NCBI GenBank assembly: GCA_023055505.1
Contig: JALIRH010000008.1
Coordinates: 6,449,775-6,513,774, forward strand
Direction: 5' to 3'
From: Callipepla californica brunnescens
Lineage: Eukaryota; Chordata; Aves; Galliformes; Odontophoridae
Length of the DNA stretch: 64,000 nucleotides
Shown: piece by piece, positions 24,701 to 37,060 of the stretch
Layout: every line of letters starts with the position of its first letter
How positions within the stretch are numbered: position 1 is the stretch's first letter
Translations under genes and position numbers: made by a program
The notes under the pieces: generated by a model
Database searches by the model: none
What the model was told of the DNA's origin: nothing
What the model saw: the letters and a program-made list of their open reading frames with translations, nothing else

Positions 24701-27700
24701 GTGATTCTGTGCCAGCTGATGTGGAATGTAAAGTCTTTTATGTAATTAAAAGCAGTGATGTAAAACATCTGCTCATATACCTGTTTTTTCTATTTCACTG
24801 TTGATCCACAGTGAATGCTTTTAAATTTGATTGCACATTTTGCCATTGTAGTATCGTATTTCCAGAGCTATCTTTCTCCTTCTCCTTTCTCCTTTTTGTA
24901 GTTTAGAGAATTTGGGGACCATTTTTTTCCATAAGACTTTATCTAGTGTCTGTTTAAAAAATATTTGTTTTTGAGGTTGGTGGTTGGTTGCATTTTTTGT
25001 TGTTTTTTTTTTTTTTTTGAATGTGTGAGGAAGTATTAAGTACTATAAAGGGAAAAATAAAATCTGAAGGGGAAAATATTTGAGGAAATGTGTGCAGTGA
25101 ATATGTTTGCTGAAAAGGTATTATGTATTTTTCCTATGAGCAACTGAAATTCAGGTGTGCATTATGCCTGTTAGAAGGAAAACGTTGCTAATTGAGGTCT
25201 GAGATGCATGCTCCACTGGCATGATAGCACTGATCTGCTGTCTGTACTGTGTCAGGGTCTGATGACTTTAGCTCTTGTTCTTTGACCAAGCAAGCAGGTC
25301 CTAGAAGTTTGTGGAAACTGTTCTCTCTCCCTCAAAAATTGAGTCTGTGGTAACTTCCTACCATAGGAGACTCTGGAACGTTAAGGTGGATATGGGCTCA
25401 GGGAAATTCACTATAACTATAGCAAGGAATTTTATACGTTGAGAATTTACAGCTTTCTATGATAAGTAATCCTGTGTATTTCATTTTGACCATGAACAAC
25501 CCAAACCCTGTTCTGGAAGTTTGGATTTAATATGAGGCGCACAAGTGTTCCTTCTGTCAAATATTTTTAAGTCCTAACTTTTTTGATTAGCCTAATACTG
25601 ACCTTGATGATATCCAGACTTGCTGTTGTTGATAGCTTAAACTGCAGCTTTTTATTTTGCTCTCTGCACACCCTCCCTGCAAGGAAATATGAACTTTGGA
25701 TCCATCAGACTTTCAGGAAAAGCCTTGATATGGTTTTGTTCTTGTTGAAAATTATTCTTTATGACAATTTAAAAGAAGGGGAGCTGTTAACAGGTTTTAT
25801 GTTTTTGTTTCTTTTGCTTGTTTAATTTTAGGGAACTATCCTTTTAATTTCCTTAGAAGTACATAGAAGCTGGACATTTTCATTTTTATTTTTTTTCTTT
25901 AGGACTTAATGAGTTATGGGAATATTTAAATGATTACTCAGACAGACTTATTAGTAATGGAGAATGTTTAAAAATGTAGTATGTAACTTTAAACTCATTT
26001 ACCACTTAGAACCTTTGGAAGGTTATAGGTCCTTAACTACCCAGTAAAAGTATTGAGAATTTACTGATCTCTGTTTTATTGGTATTATAATGTAACTGCT
26101 ACTTTGAAGTTTCATTACTGACTGTTGAAGCTTTTTACAGGATGACAGAATATCTGTGACAGAATATCTCTTTTACATTTTGAGTATTACTTTCAAGAAA
26201 TCCATAAGATGGAAGCAATATATAAAGGTATTTTAGGTAACAATGAAAATTTGAAATAAACAAAAAAAAAAGTATGTGAAATTGTGAAATGTTGATTGAT
26301 TAAAAAGAAGTACTGGAAAGTGAAATAAGCAGGAAATATATCAATTATGTCAATGTTATTAACTTGGGAATAAACGTATTTTATAGTTCTATTATTAAGA
26401 ACAAGGGAGGAATGAATCAGTGCTGAGGGTTAAACTCTTCTTTTAGTCTCAGGTATAATTTCTGAGTCCAGTTTACCACCAAATAGGTGCAAACTGCTGA
26501 AGTCTTTGTGGTCAGAGGGCTTGGAGCAGTATAAACAGGAAAAGTCTTGGGTACAGCTGCTGATAAGCCCAATTAGAATTAGAGTAATTAAGACTACAAT
26601 TGTAGTAAGTTGGACATATTTTTGTACAACTTATTGGGTTAGACCAGTTGTTCCAATAACTTGTAAGTTTAAATTTAGCACGTTGGCTTCTTAGTAAGGT
26701 AGAAACAGCCAGAGTTATGAAGGTCCTTATGTTCCACAGCTAGAGTAGAGGTTGCGTGACCCCAAAACCTTTGTTGTTATGGGGTTTCAGTTGTTCTAGC
26801 AAGTGGAAGCAAAAGACCTTGACATGGAGCCACAAATTGCTGCCTATATGTACAAAGTACTTTTAGGAATATTTCTTCTTCCTCTTGTTCCTCCTAAATC
26901 CCACTCTCAGATGTTTTGTTAAGTAGAATTGCGAAGGCCAGGAGGTAATGTAGGATTTTACTGTTTGTTCAGTTCATAGCGTTGTATAAAATTAACTCTG
27001 TGCTGTCTGAGAACAAAATTATGAATATGCCTTCCATAAAACATGGTTTTCAGTTCAAACAACAACCCAAGAATTTGAGATAATTGTGTGTAGTGTCATT
27101 TGCAATTACTTTCAATAAAACTGAATATTTGCAGCTTGTCTTACACCAACACACTTCCAACCTGCTGGCGGATTTGGTTTTGAATAGCCCATAAAATGGT
27201 CTGTGCCTTCTCTTAGGTCAACAAACATTTCTTAATGTAAGTTTTTTCCATGCCATTACCCTGGCTTTTAAACTAGCTCAAAAAACAGGCAGCCACGTAT
27301 GTATACGTGTTTTTTCAAAGTACTAAAACACTTGCAGTACCCCAGGCTCTGAGCTTTGTTTCATCTGATCTCATCAAGTAGGTACAATATTTATGTTGGT
27401 TTGCAACAAGTTCCATGTGTAAAGTCTTAATCTTTAATTTTCTGAAGCCAATAGCATATGTGCCAAAACTTTGTGGTATGTTAGATGTGAAGACTATTTC
27501 CAGCGCATAAGGAATTTGCGGTTGCGTCCATTTGCCAGGTGAAAGCATAGCTTCATTGACAGTAGCAAGGGTAGGAAGCCACCTCAAGAGGTTTTTTCTT
27601 TTTCATTAATAGCTAATTAACACCTAGGCTATTAAATAGTTGAAAGCTGTAAAGCTGTGAAGGCTGATATTAAATTTGCTAAATTTGGAGTAGCACAAGC

Positions 27701-29477
27701 TAACTCAAGCAGCTTTGATATACCTTTAAGCAGTAACTTCCATTTCCCATAAACTCAAATTATTTGTGTTGTTTATGTTTTCATCTTGTTTCTTCCTGCC
27801 GTTATTATTTTTTTTTTTGTTGTTCTTTCAATATCCTCAGAATATGGAAAGCATTTGGACTTAGAACTCCTGTTCTTGTCCTCAGTCCTTATCAAACAAA
27901 GAAAGGCAACCTCGAAAACCAACCAAGCAAAAAAATCCACCAACAACAAAACCCAAACAAGCAAAGCAAGAATAATAATTAAAAAAAAAAAAAGAATTAA
28001 AGCATTCTCTCTGTCACCCATTCACTACCTAGATCACTTTGTGTTTCAGTTTAACCTTTTTCCAAATGGAAAAAAATTCTACCTATGTTTCTGGTAGGCT
28101 GCAGAAGTGTACGTGTAATCTGAAATTACTGAATATTATTGTGTTAACACTGGATTTACCATTGTGTTGTATACTGAGAGGAACAGTCAGGTTCTGCCTT
28201 GTGGCTCTTACGGACTGGGTTACAAAGAGAAGACTCCTCATTAACTCTGTTATCTTGTCCTCCAGTCTTATTTAAAACGTTCATTGCAGGATGTTGTTAT
28301 GTATTAAAGAAATTTTGTCTCATTCTGGGTAGCATTTTCCTGAGTAATTGGCTCCTACTTTTTTGTTTTCATGAAAGCTGGGAATTTATCTTAAGTAGAA
28401 CATTTGGCAGATAATATTTTTGATCATGTATATAGTACCTGCTCTATGACTGCTTTACGGACCCAGTAAAGTGTTGTGCTACAGTTTTTTGCTAGTTATA
28501 GGCTTCTGTTCTCTATGATGTTTTAAGAGCCCCTATCAGCAGGGAAGACTAGGAGCTCACATAGCCTCAGCTGTAAAGGTTAACTCCCTGTTACACACTC
28601 AGGATCTCTGGACAGCTGCACACAGAAACCAGATGTAATGGTCCCAAATTCTCCTTGGGTTGTATTGACCTGAATACGTACCATTACACAGAAATTAGAT
28701 CTCATCTTTCACAATCCTATCAGAGAAGAAAATTTGCTATCAAAAATGTATAGAATATTAATGTTGTTAGAGCAAAGCTAATATGTGAGAAGTTTCTTGT
28801 GGGCTTCAGAATTTGTTTGAAACTCCAATTAAGCTAGTACGTGCTTTTATGCTGTGGGGGTCAAGTCTCTGGGATATTAGCTTTTTTCACAGGTAAAGCT
28901 CAGTATAAGCTAGAAACAAACTCAGTTATCTTCCCAGTATGAAGGTGATCATGTCATCAGTGATGCTGTATGTTTAATGCAGGTAGACTGGCATAATGAC
29001 AAGCATGTTCTGCAAACATTTAATTTAAAACAAGCCAAGTGAAAGTCTGGGAGGGAAAAAGAAGCGAACAAACATAAAGCCAGAATGCCCTGAACTCATT
29101 TGTAGTATATAGAAACTTGGGAAACATAATTTGAAAAAGCATATAGAGTTCTTGGAAAACATAACTGAGTAATATGGGTGTTATGTATGCTAATATATCT
29201 TGCACTTTGGACAGGATATGTACTAGGTCTAGCGGTTTCTTTTCCACTGTTTTGTGGTTTCCAAGTTTGTTTTACTTTGCAACTATTGCTGTTCAGTCAG
29301 GACTTACTTTTCAGTTTGTGGTATTGATGACTTAGTGTATGGTGTCTGAATCTGGGGGAGAAGGGTGGGTAATTTGGCAGTTGACCACACAGGGACATTT
29401 AAATTACAGGCACTTAAGAGTGAAGAAAATGAAATAACTTGCATTTACTGACCAACATGGTCTTTTAGCAGCAGTAA

Positions 29478-30010
29478 TGAAGGGCTGCTCTGAATGCTTT
29501 CTGTTTTATTATTTTAGCCCACGACATCAGAGGTAATGTTGGTAGTATGGCAGTAGAGTTGAACCTTCCCATCAATGTTCCATTTTTTTTTTTCTGTGTG
29601 GCAGATGGTAGCAGAGGGCAGCTTGAAGAAAGGGGAAGTGATGTAGAAGTGCATATGAAGCAAAGAGGTGTCACTGAATTCTCCATGTGGAAGAAATTTC
29701 ACCCACTGACATTCATCTGTCCTTGCTGAACATTTATGGAGAGCAAACAGTGGATGTGAGCTCAGTGAGGTGGTGGCTGATGCATTTCAGCAGTGGTGAC
29801 AATGGGTCACCTCTGCTGGTGCAGATTTGTGAGTTGCAGCATGCAGGCTCTTGCTGATTGATGGTGAAAATGCATAGCAAATGATGGTGACTATGTTGCA
29901 AAATAGTGTTTTGTAGGTGAGAGCTTTGTCAAATAGTGTTATTGTACTCTTTGTATCCACTGTAGTTTCCATAGAAACAAATGGAAGGCATTACTTTATG
30001 AGTGACCTAG
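29478..30010 (+). mobile_element. Internally deleted mariner-type DNA transposon
   Basis: This is about 530 bases of a Tc1/mariner element of the kind known from chicken (Galluhop/Mariner1_GG type, named from memory). The left end begins near GAAGGGCTGCTCTGAA (29479 onward), and the right end is GGCATTACTTTATGAGTGACC (29988-30008). Between them is the 5' part of a transposase-like frame (about 29640-29800) whose start codon position reads GTA and which soon loses frame. The catalytic part is missing: the sequence jumps to the 3' noncoding end. It is therefore a non-autonomous relic. The last 85 bases align directly with 50515-50596 in this window. TA target duplications are not clean, as expected for an old, mutated copy. 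Confidence 0.8.
29640..29800 (+). pseudogene. Broken mariner transposase N-terminal remnant
   Basis: In the frame through 29643 the sequence encodes a short piece with VEVHMKQRGVTEF. This resembles the start of mariner transposases, where a helix-turn-helix domain binds the terminal inverted repeats. A one-base loss soon afterwards shifts the frame; similarity resumes in another frame near 29728-29800, where sequence matching the second helix-turn-helix region can be read. The DDD catalytic domain is absent. No functional protein is possible. Confidence 0.6.
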
Positions 30011-33000
30011 AAAAAGGAATTAAGAAAATCTAACGATGAGAACGTTGTCATCCAGATGTTTCATTTCCAGTCAGATGTCATCATACCATGTTATGCAGCT
30101 GTAGTGTAACAGCAAGTGGCTGCTGAAGCACATGTTTAATGTTCTGTAGCTTTTGAGGTCTGATCTGAGCAGTAGAAACTAGGAGGATGTTTTCAGAAGA
30201 TTAACATCTCTATAATGTCTTAAAATCCCACTAAAACCACCAATTTGGGCAAGCAGCAAAAAACCATGGAGGGTGTTTTAAGTTCTGGTACTTTTCTTCG
30301 CTAAAAGTTTTGCAAAACTTTGATTTTTGGAGTAGATAATCAAAATGTCAATTTTGCCTAAACGAGACTGCCCAAACTGTCAGGTATTTGCAGTCCCAGG
30401 GACAACAAATGGCCAAAGCAGACAAAGAAGCAGGTCCCTCAGGTAATCTCTGTTTGCTTTCTTTTTTTTTCTTTTCTTTTTTTTGGTCTATGTTTGTGTA
30501 TTGACAGTGTCATTGTCCTATTCAAGGTAATTTTCCCTGAGATGTATTATTGCTTCTGTTCAGAGATTTCTCAGAGGAGACAACAAATGTGGCAGAGGAT
30601 TCATTCCCTAATTTGGATTTGGGTGACTACAGTGCTGTACTTTATAAGCTTGCACTACCCAACAAGTCGCTGTAGCCAGCAGAGGGAAGAGCTGCTGTTC
30701 TAGTGCAAATCACAGACCAGTCAGCCTCAGTGCCACCAGAAGAAATAACTGGAAGTGTTGATATTCCTGAAGCTTTGTACAGCTAACAGCCCTTTACACT
30801 CATTATGGCTCAGAAAGTGAGCTTGAATTTCAGCTACCATTTTTAGCTCTGTCTTTAATGTAGAAGAGTTCCAGGTCAGAGCTAACTGATAATCCACATT
30901 GAAAAATATGCTGAGATATTGGTCATATGCAAGAAAAAAAAAAAATCAGATAAGTCTGCTCTTTCTGTCTGATAATTTGCTTGTGGTTCAAGTACAGAGG
31001 TCTGAAGCCAGCTGAATCCTATTCCCCCAGCCCTCTCCTGTCAACAGCCTGGTTTTGATGCTTATCCATCAGGCAGAGCCAGTTGTTCAGGAGCAACAAA
31101 GTGATGATGTTCACCAATGTCTGAGTCCACTGACTGTTTTCACCTTATAAATGGCAACTTCATGTTATACCCTAACCTCAATGCCTATCAATCTAAAGAC
31201 AAGTAGGATTCCTCTTATCAGCTGTCTTCCTGTGGGAGAGCTTTACAGTAGGCTGCACTTGGTCCTATTCAGCCTTTGTTTTCCACCTGACCTTCATTCA
31301 TTCTCTAATATATTATGTACTTTAATTTTTTCACTTTTTTTTTTTTTTTTCCAATATCCTCTCACTTTAGGGAGATTTAAAATCTTCACAACACAGTACT
31401 GTTATTTTCAGCACATTTCAGCATAGCCTTAGTAGCCTGATACTTTAATGTGACTGTAGAGTAGCTGCAGGTGACATCCACATACAAACAAACAAAAAAA
31501 AAAGCTTCTCTTTTCAGACCAAAAATAGTATTTATTTTTACAGCTTAGTTATATTCTAAGTGATCTCTTAGTGTCATTGTGTATATATATACTAAGCTTG
31601 GGTGCACAGAAGGGTGATGTACAGTAGAGGTTATCAGACAATTTCTAACTTTTTGTTCAGCTGTCAAATCCTTTGAAGATGGCTTAGTGTCAGGCATCCT
31701 GTTTCAGTTGCAACTCCTTCATGCTTATGCTTGTTTAATTTATCGCCCATCTGAAGTTGGCAGGAGTTGCTGCAACTTGAATGAGCTTGCACCTGGAGTT
31801 CTGAGCTCCTACCTAGGAAATCAGCACCAAATCCCTTCCTCTGGGTTACTGAAGTGGCTTGCGTCCTGTTTTTTTTCATGTCAGTATCAATATTATTAAT
31901 ATTGACTGCAGATTAAGCTTCTGTCTTCAAAGTGAGATAACTTCAGTTATGGTTGAAGTCCGCCTCTTTGCTTTTACTTTGAAGTTGGGCTTTTCTCTGG
32001 ATGCTGTTTTCACATTGAGATACATTGTCATGTAAAGCCCACTGAGCTTTTCCCTGCCCGTTTATTGTGCAAAGTGTAAAGACTTGATTCCGTCCCCCCA
32101 AGCATTTCCTTAGATTTTGAATAAATGCCTTTATGGATTTTTACAAGATGTGTTACTGCACTAATCACTAAATCCCAACTGATGCTTACGGTCTTTAATG
32201 CTCAGTCCCAAGAGCCATCACATATAATATGTGAAGTTAGGAAATCATTAGTTTGACAAATGTGCAGAATAAAGTTGTTCAGTAGAGCTTTAAACCTATT
32301 GTGAAGTAGTTTGCACTTGAGCATTTCTCTGCCTCACGTCCCAGTACTTGTAATGGAGATTTCAGTGCAGCCTTGATGAGTTGGGTCTCCATTGGTAATC
32401 AGTTTGAATGTTTGTCTTTGTCTGACTGAAAGCTTTTTGATAGCTTCTTCTTTTGGTAAATAAATCGTACTGTCCTAAAAGCCAAAATAAATAAAATTAT
32501 TTTTGTTTGGAAACAAATGCAGCTTTGATCTTCAGCAAGGCCTGTGCCCTGTTTAAATAAGAGTAGGGTATATTAATCAAAAGTGCAGATACTGTTCCAC
32601 AGGGGTATTGAGTTAGGGAACTATTTTAGGTAGGAGAAGTGAACTGAACATTCAGCTGACCACAATGTGCTCTTTGAGAATTCATTACTTGGTGTGTTGG
32701 GAAAACTAACTGGTCAGGGAAACTTACAGTACCTGTCACGGTTGCTCTTTCAGAAAAAAAAACAATCACTTCCATCAGCACAGCTATTTAAATAAACTGA
32801 TCACTTCTTTAATCGATTCTGAGTGGTGAAAAGTTGCCATGGATACTAGATCCTGCAGCAATCAAAGCAGAAAGTAAGTTCAGAATTGGAAGTGACAGAT
32901 TTATTCATCACATACTTAACAAGCCTTTGAAGGGAAAGAGAGTTCGCTGGAGTCCTTAGGCTGTGTATGAAAAGATTGCAGAGAAGTACGCACAGAATTG

Positions 33001-36000
33001 CCAATAGGAACTTCAGTGGGAGAAACCTGGCTAATATTTGCATTACTATTATGCAAATGTGCTTGCTCGAAAGTTTTGCTCTGGGTGACAGAAAACTTGG
33101 TAGTTTACAAACCTATTTCATTTATCTTCCAGTCTCACCGTTACAAGCAACATGCTGGAAATTGCTGTAGCTTGTTGGGGGAAAGTTTGAACTGTTGCGG
33201 CTTTGAAGGCAATTAGTGCAATGAAACAACATTTGAAACCAAATAGTTGAATCATTCCTTTGTTTTAAACATTTTTTTTACAGTCTTCCTTGCTAAAAAT
33301 ATTATAATTCTGCAGAAAGTTTTAATGGCTTTCATTGGGATTGTGCTGAGCTGACTGTCACTGTATTTTGTTTGTGAGTTTACCAAATTCAGGTGTTGAT
33401 TTGCTGATCATGCCACGCAGTGGTTTGTTTACTACACAGAACTTGGCCCTCTGAAAGTTGTTCACTGAAATGTGCGATGAGACAAAACAACCAGAAAGAC
33501 TTCTCTTAGTTGTGAAAGGACAAAGTTTAAGGTAATCAAGAACAACTGAAGTGCTGCAGTCACGTTCGTTCTCTTGCTTGAGCTTCTTCTTGCCATCAAA
33601 GAACTATACTGAAGTTAGATCTCCCTGTTACCTAGAGTCCTTTCAACTTCCTCCAAAACAGCCTTTTACCTTACTCTTCCTTCTTGCAAGCTGAATATAC
33701 ATAAAAGGACATACAAAACAAACTTGTTTCCTGGTTTCTTCAAGATGTAAACATACCATACTAAGAGATGTATTTTCAGTGTTCATCAAATAGAGCACGT
33801 TTCCTCAATCCACTGTATGACTGGATTGAAGGGTTTTTATCCAAATCAAGAAACCTTAGTGGCATTATATAAACATGCAGATAAAGTTGGTAAATTGATT
33901 GGACTTTTTTTTTTTTTTTAATTTATTATTGTTTCTTTTAGCTTGGAGCTTTACAGTGAAGATTGGAGGTGTAAATTCACTTGCAAAAATCCCAAACCAA
34001 AATATTTGATAAATGCACGTGTAATAAAGTAGCTGTTTCTAACTGACCTCATCAGGGGACCTGCCCTATGGGTGTTTGTGCAGCGTTTGTTCTTCTGAGA
34101 ACCTCTCCAACCTGAAGAGGTTTGCTTCACTGCATTCAGTAGTACTTTTGATCTCACTTAGTAATTTAACTCTCTGCATTGTGTATTTGCTGTCACAAAA
34201 ATGAATTTGGTTTCTATGACACCTTCAATTTGCGAATTTGGGAATCGGTACTTTTGTATAAGAGTTCATAAATGCATTGTAAGCTCCAAAGCTACGTTAT
34301 GTTATTACAGATGAGTAATGAAGCAAATAAATGCTATTTAGTTTCAATGGACATAATCCCATAGGGCTGGCTTAATTAGTAGAATATCATGTCTTCCTTC
34401 TTAGAAATTTGAGGCTTCAAAATGAATGAAGTAGAAACTGTAAGAAAATGTGTTCATAAACAGTTTACATTTTCATTTGCTAATATTTCAGAAGCTAGTG
34501 TTATTCATCGTTCATGAAAATTTGTGTGGCTGCTCAATGTTCTGCAAATCCTCAGTGCTTCAAAGATAGGCATGGGAGTGTGATTCACGATGCTTTCTGT
34601 ATCCTGAATGTGTTTCTCCTTTGTTTTAATCCTCCCCTCATGAAGAGCAGTATCTTAAGGCTTACAGAATAATGCCAACAGTGAATATTAAAGGCTGCAG
34701 GGGACTGAACGGGATTTGTCCAAAATACGGCTAATCTTATGAGTAACATCTAAGAAGTCTGGGAAGGATAAAGGAAAGTTAATGCTCACAATATTGTTGC
34801 ATGCGTGTCTCTTCAATTATGCTGGCTTTTAGCCCCTATAGCTCTGTGGAGAAGCCGTAGTTGTCCATTGTCCCACACATACCAGCTCTTACATGAGTGT
34901 GTCTGGTCTCTCTGGGGGCATAGCCTGCCTCGTTAGCATAAGCTCTTTTTTAAAATCTGGAATGTCAGATTTTGGGCAGCCAGAAGTGATGAGTCTTTTT
35001 TCAGTCCTTAGAATAGGTTTAGGTTGGTGTTTTGATCTGAAGCAAATACACAGGCTATTATGGTGTGCCGTTTATGGGGCTATGATGTCTTACATTACCA
35101 TGAAATACCAAATACAGCTATGTCCTTTGTGCAAAAGAGAACATGGACAAATATAACAGAGTTGGTCTTCATCTTATGTCAGCTCTTTCAAAAGTTCACA
35201 TTGCGTATTTATTTATACAGTTTTTATTATATTTCTGTTTATAATCTAATCAATTCTTCAAAATTTAATACCTCCTTAAGGAGTGGTATACTTAAGAAAA
35301 GTGATTTGTGCTTAGTGTGGAAATATGGTGCTTGAATACCAGTTTTCTTAGGCAGCTAAAACACGCAAGAGAGCATTACAAATATGTCACTGCATGGCAT
35401 CAAAAGCCTTTTTGTAGTGTTTGTTCCAGGTTAATTGTTACATTATAAAATTAAGACACTTTGTCTCATGATTTAGAGCTAAAGGAATTCTTTCTTCAGT
35501 TACTGTGTTAGCAAGTACAGCATGACCTTATTAAAATGGAAATCCTGTTAGTCAGTCCTTCATATCGCAGTTACAAATGGCAGAGATGCACTTGAATATG
35601 CTGTGATAGGCATTCAGCCTTGAAAACTCTGAATGCACCATACTTTGGTTATCCTTACTGCTTCTTAACATACTGAACTGTTTTTCTGTGTGTCCTCCGT
35701 GTATTTCATAAAATTTCTGAAATAAGAGGTCAGGTATGAGAATTAATTTTAATCTGTTTATAATATATATATATAAACAAACAAACCCTTTTCAACAAAT
35801 ACCGGAACTGAAACCTTTTTAATGTACACAGTTGTGTACATTACCTAATGGATCAATTCTCTACTTCTCCTCTTGACAGCTTCTCATGAATTTAGATATA
35901 AAGGAATTTGTAAACAGGGAATGAAAAGGACCTCATAGTTAAAGAGAGGAATATAATTCCTGAGAAAGTAATGGAATTGCTATTCCTTGAAGCCCCCAAG

Positions 36001-36539
36001 CTGATAAGTCCTGATTTGCTTCTTTCCTCTGTAAGGCTGTAGTAAGGGCAGAGAGGTGGCTGCTGTTGGTTTAATCTGCATAGGTGCAAAACCTCAACAA
36101 ATTTTGATTTATAGCTGTGCAGGCTTAGTAATTACAAGATGGACAGTTGCAATTTTCAGTTGAGTCCTATTGTATCTGATTAAGCATTTCACCCTGTGAG
36201 GAATGATGTTGGAAGATACTTTTGAGAGTTATATAAAAATTCTGATCTTTCTGTAGTGCTCGTTCAGTAGAGTCATTGTGAAATGGGAAATTTGTCCTGA
36301 TGGAAAACTGTCATCTGTTAATTCTGCCAGAAGTTAAATACATTGCTTCTAAAGCTAGAAGCACAAATGGAATGAAACCAAACTCGTATCCTGTTCAAGC
36401 TGTCAAGTACAACTAGAATCTAATTTTTTTTTTTTAATTATTTTTTTAACCGACATCACTTTTTTGAGTGAACCTACTTAGTGCTTCCTTAAAGGCTGAA
36501 CTCTCAGTTTCTGGAGAGATTCTCAGTGACATTTTCTGC

Positions 36540-36720
36540 TTAACAGCAGTGTGATGTTCATTAATATGACTGAGCAGATAATTAGACTGATAATACTAAT
36601 TCAGATCTTGATCACTTCAGCAACAGCAAATAATGAAGCTGATAATTAGGAAGTGTAATTAGTTAAGTGGATATTTGTTCATGGAGACTAGATTAACTAA
36701 CAGAAAATTTTTTACAAGTC
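36540..36720. promoter_or_regulatory. Candidate enhancer: cluster of homeodomain-type cores
   Basis: The 9-mer GATAATTAG occurs at 36577-36585 and again at 36641-36649, with GTAATTAG at 36655-36662 and other TAAT cores (TTAATA near 36561, CTAAT near 36597, AATAATG near 36630). TAATTA-type cores bind many homeodomain proteins. Such motifs are frequent in A+T-rich DNA, so the claim rests on the exact repeat of a 9-mer within 75 bases and on the compact arrangement. Function is inferred, not shown. Confidence 0.25.
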
Positions 36721-36835
36721 TTGCTGGCATTGTTTTTATGTTTTCGGTGGTTCAAAAAAACCTGGGGGGAGATGATAATCATAAGTTATTAAATTCTGAG
36801 TGAGTCAAAAATGGTTGGGATATGAAGTCAGTAAG

Positions 36836-37060
36836 TAATTCATTATGTATTCAACTATTAATAATTAATTTTATATTTTAAAGATAATATTTAAAGATTC
36901 ATTAGCAAAATAATAAATAAAAGTTAATAAAAATAAATTATTTGGTTCAGAAAAATAAGCCATTTTGACTATTAAATGTATTATGATACAAAGGTAAAGA
37001 TTGAGTTTATATAAATTCACTAATTAATCATTAAGTTTGCCAGACTAATTTTTTTAATAC
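36836..37060. other. Very A+T-rich segment, possible matrix-attachment type DNA
   Basis: This stretch is almost entirely A and T, with repeated AATAAATAAAA, TTAATAATTAATT and TTTATATTTTAAAG-like words. Such DNA unwinds easily and is typical of scaffold/matrix attachment regions. No gene is present. The functional label is inference from composition alone. Confidence 0.3.

Larger units (their letters stand above)
19526..29477. other. Unique noncoding sequence
   Basis: About 10 kb with no gene or transposon that I recognise. Simple sequence includes a TTTA-rich run at 19878-19909 and T16 at 25003-25018. A 14-bp tandem duplication (GACAGAATATCT plus two bases) lies at 26144-26171. The part at 21160-21720 looks like a conserved noncoding element in texture and is listed separately. 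Open frames here are under 110 codons, overlapping and low in complexity. Confidence 0.5.

Noticed and set aside
29787..29972. Minus-strand 61-codon frame
   Set aside because: Lies inside the mariner relic and is antisense to it; no independent coding evidence.
33130..33216. Peptide ending in NCCGFEGN, recalling the tetraspanin CCG motif
   Set aside because: Only the three-residue motif matches; the flanking membrane segments and cysteine spacing of a tetraspanin loop are absent and there is no convincing splice pair.
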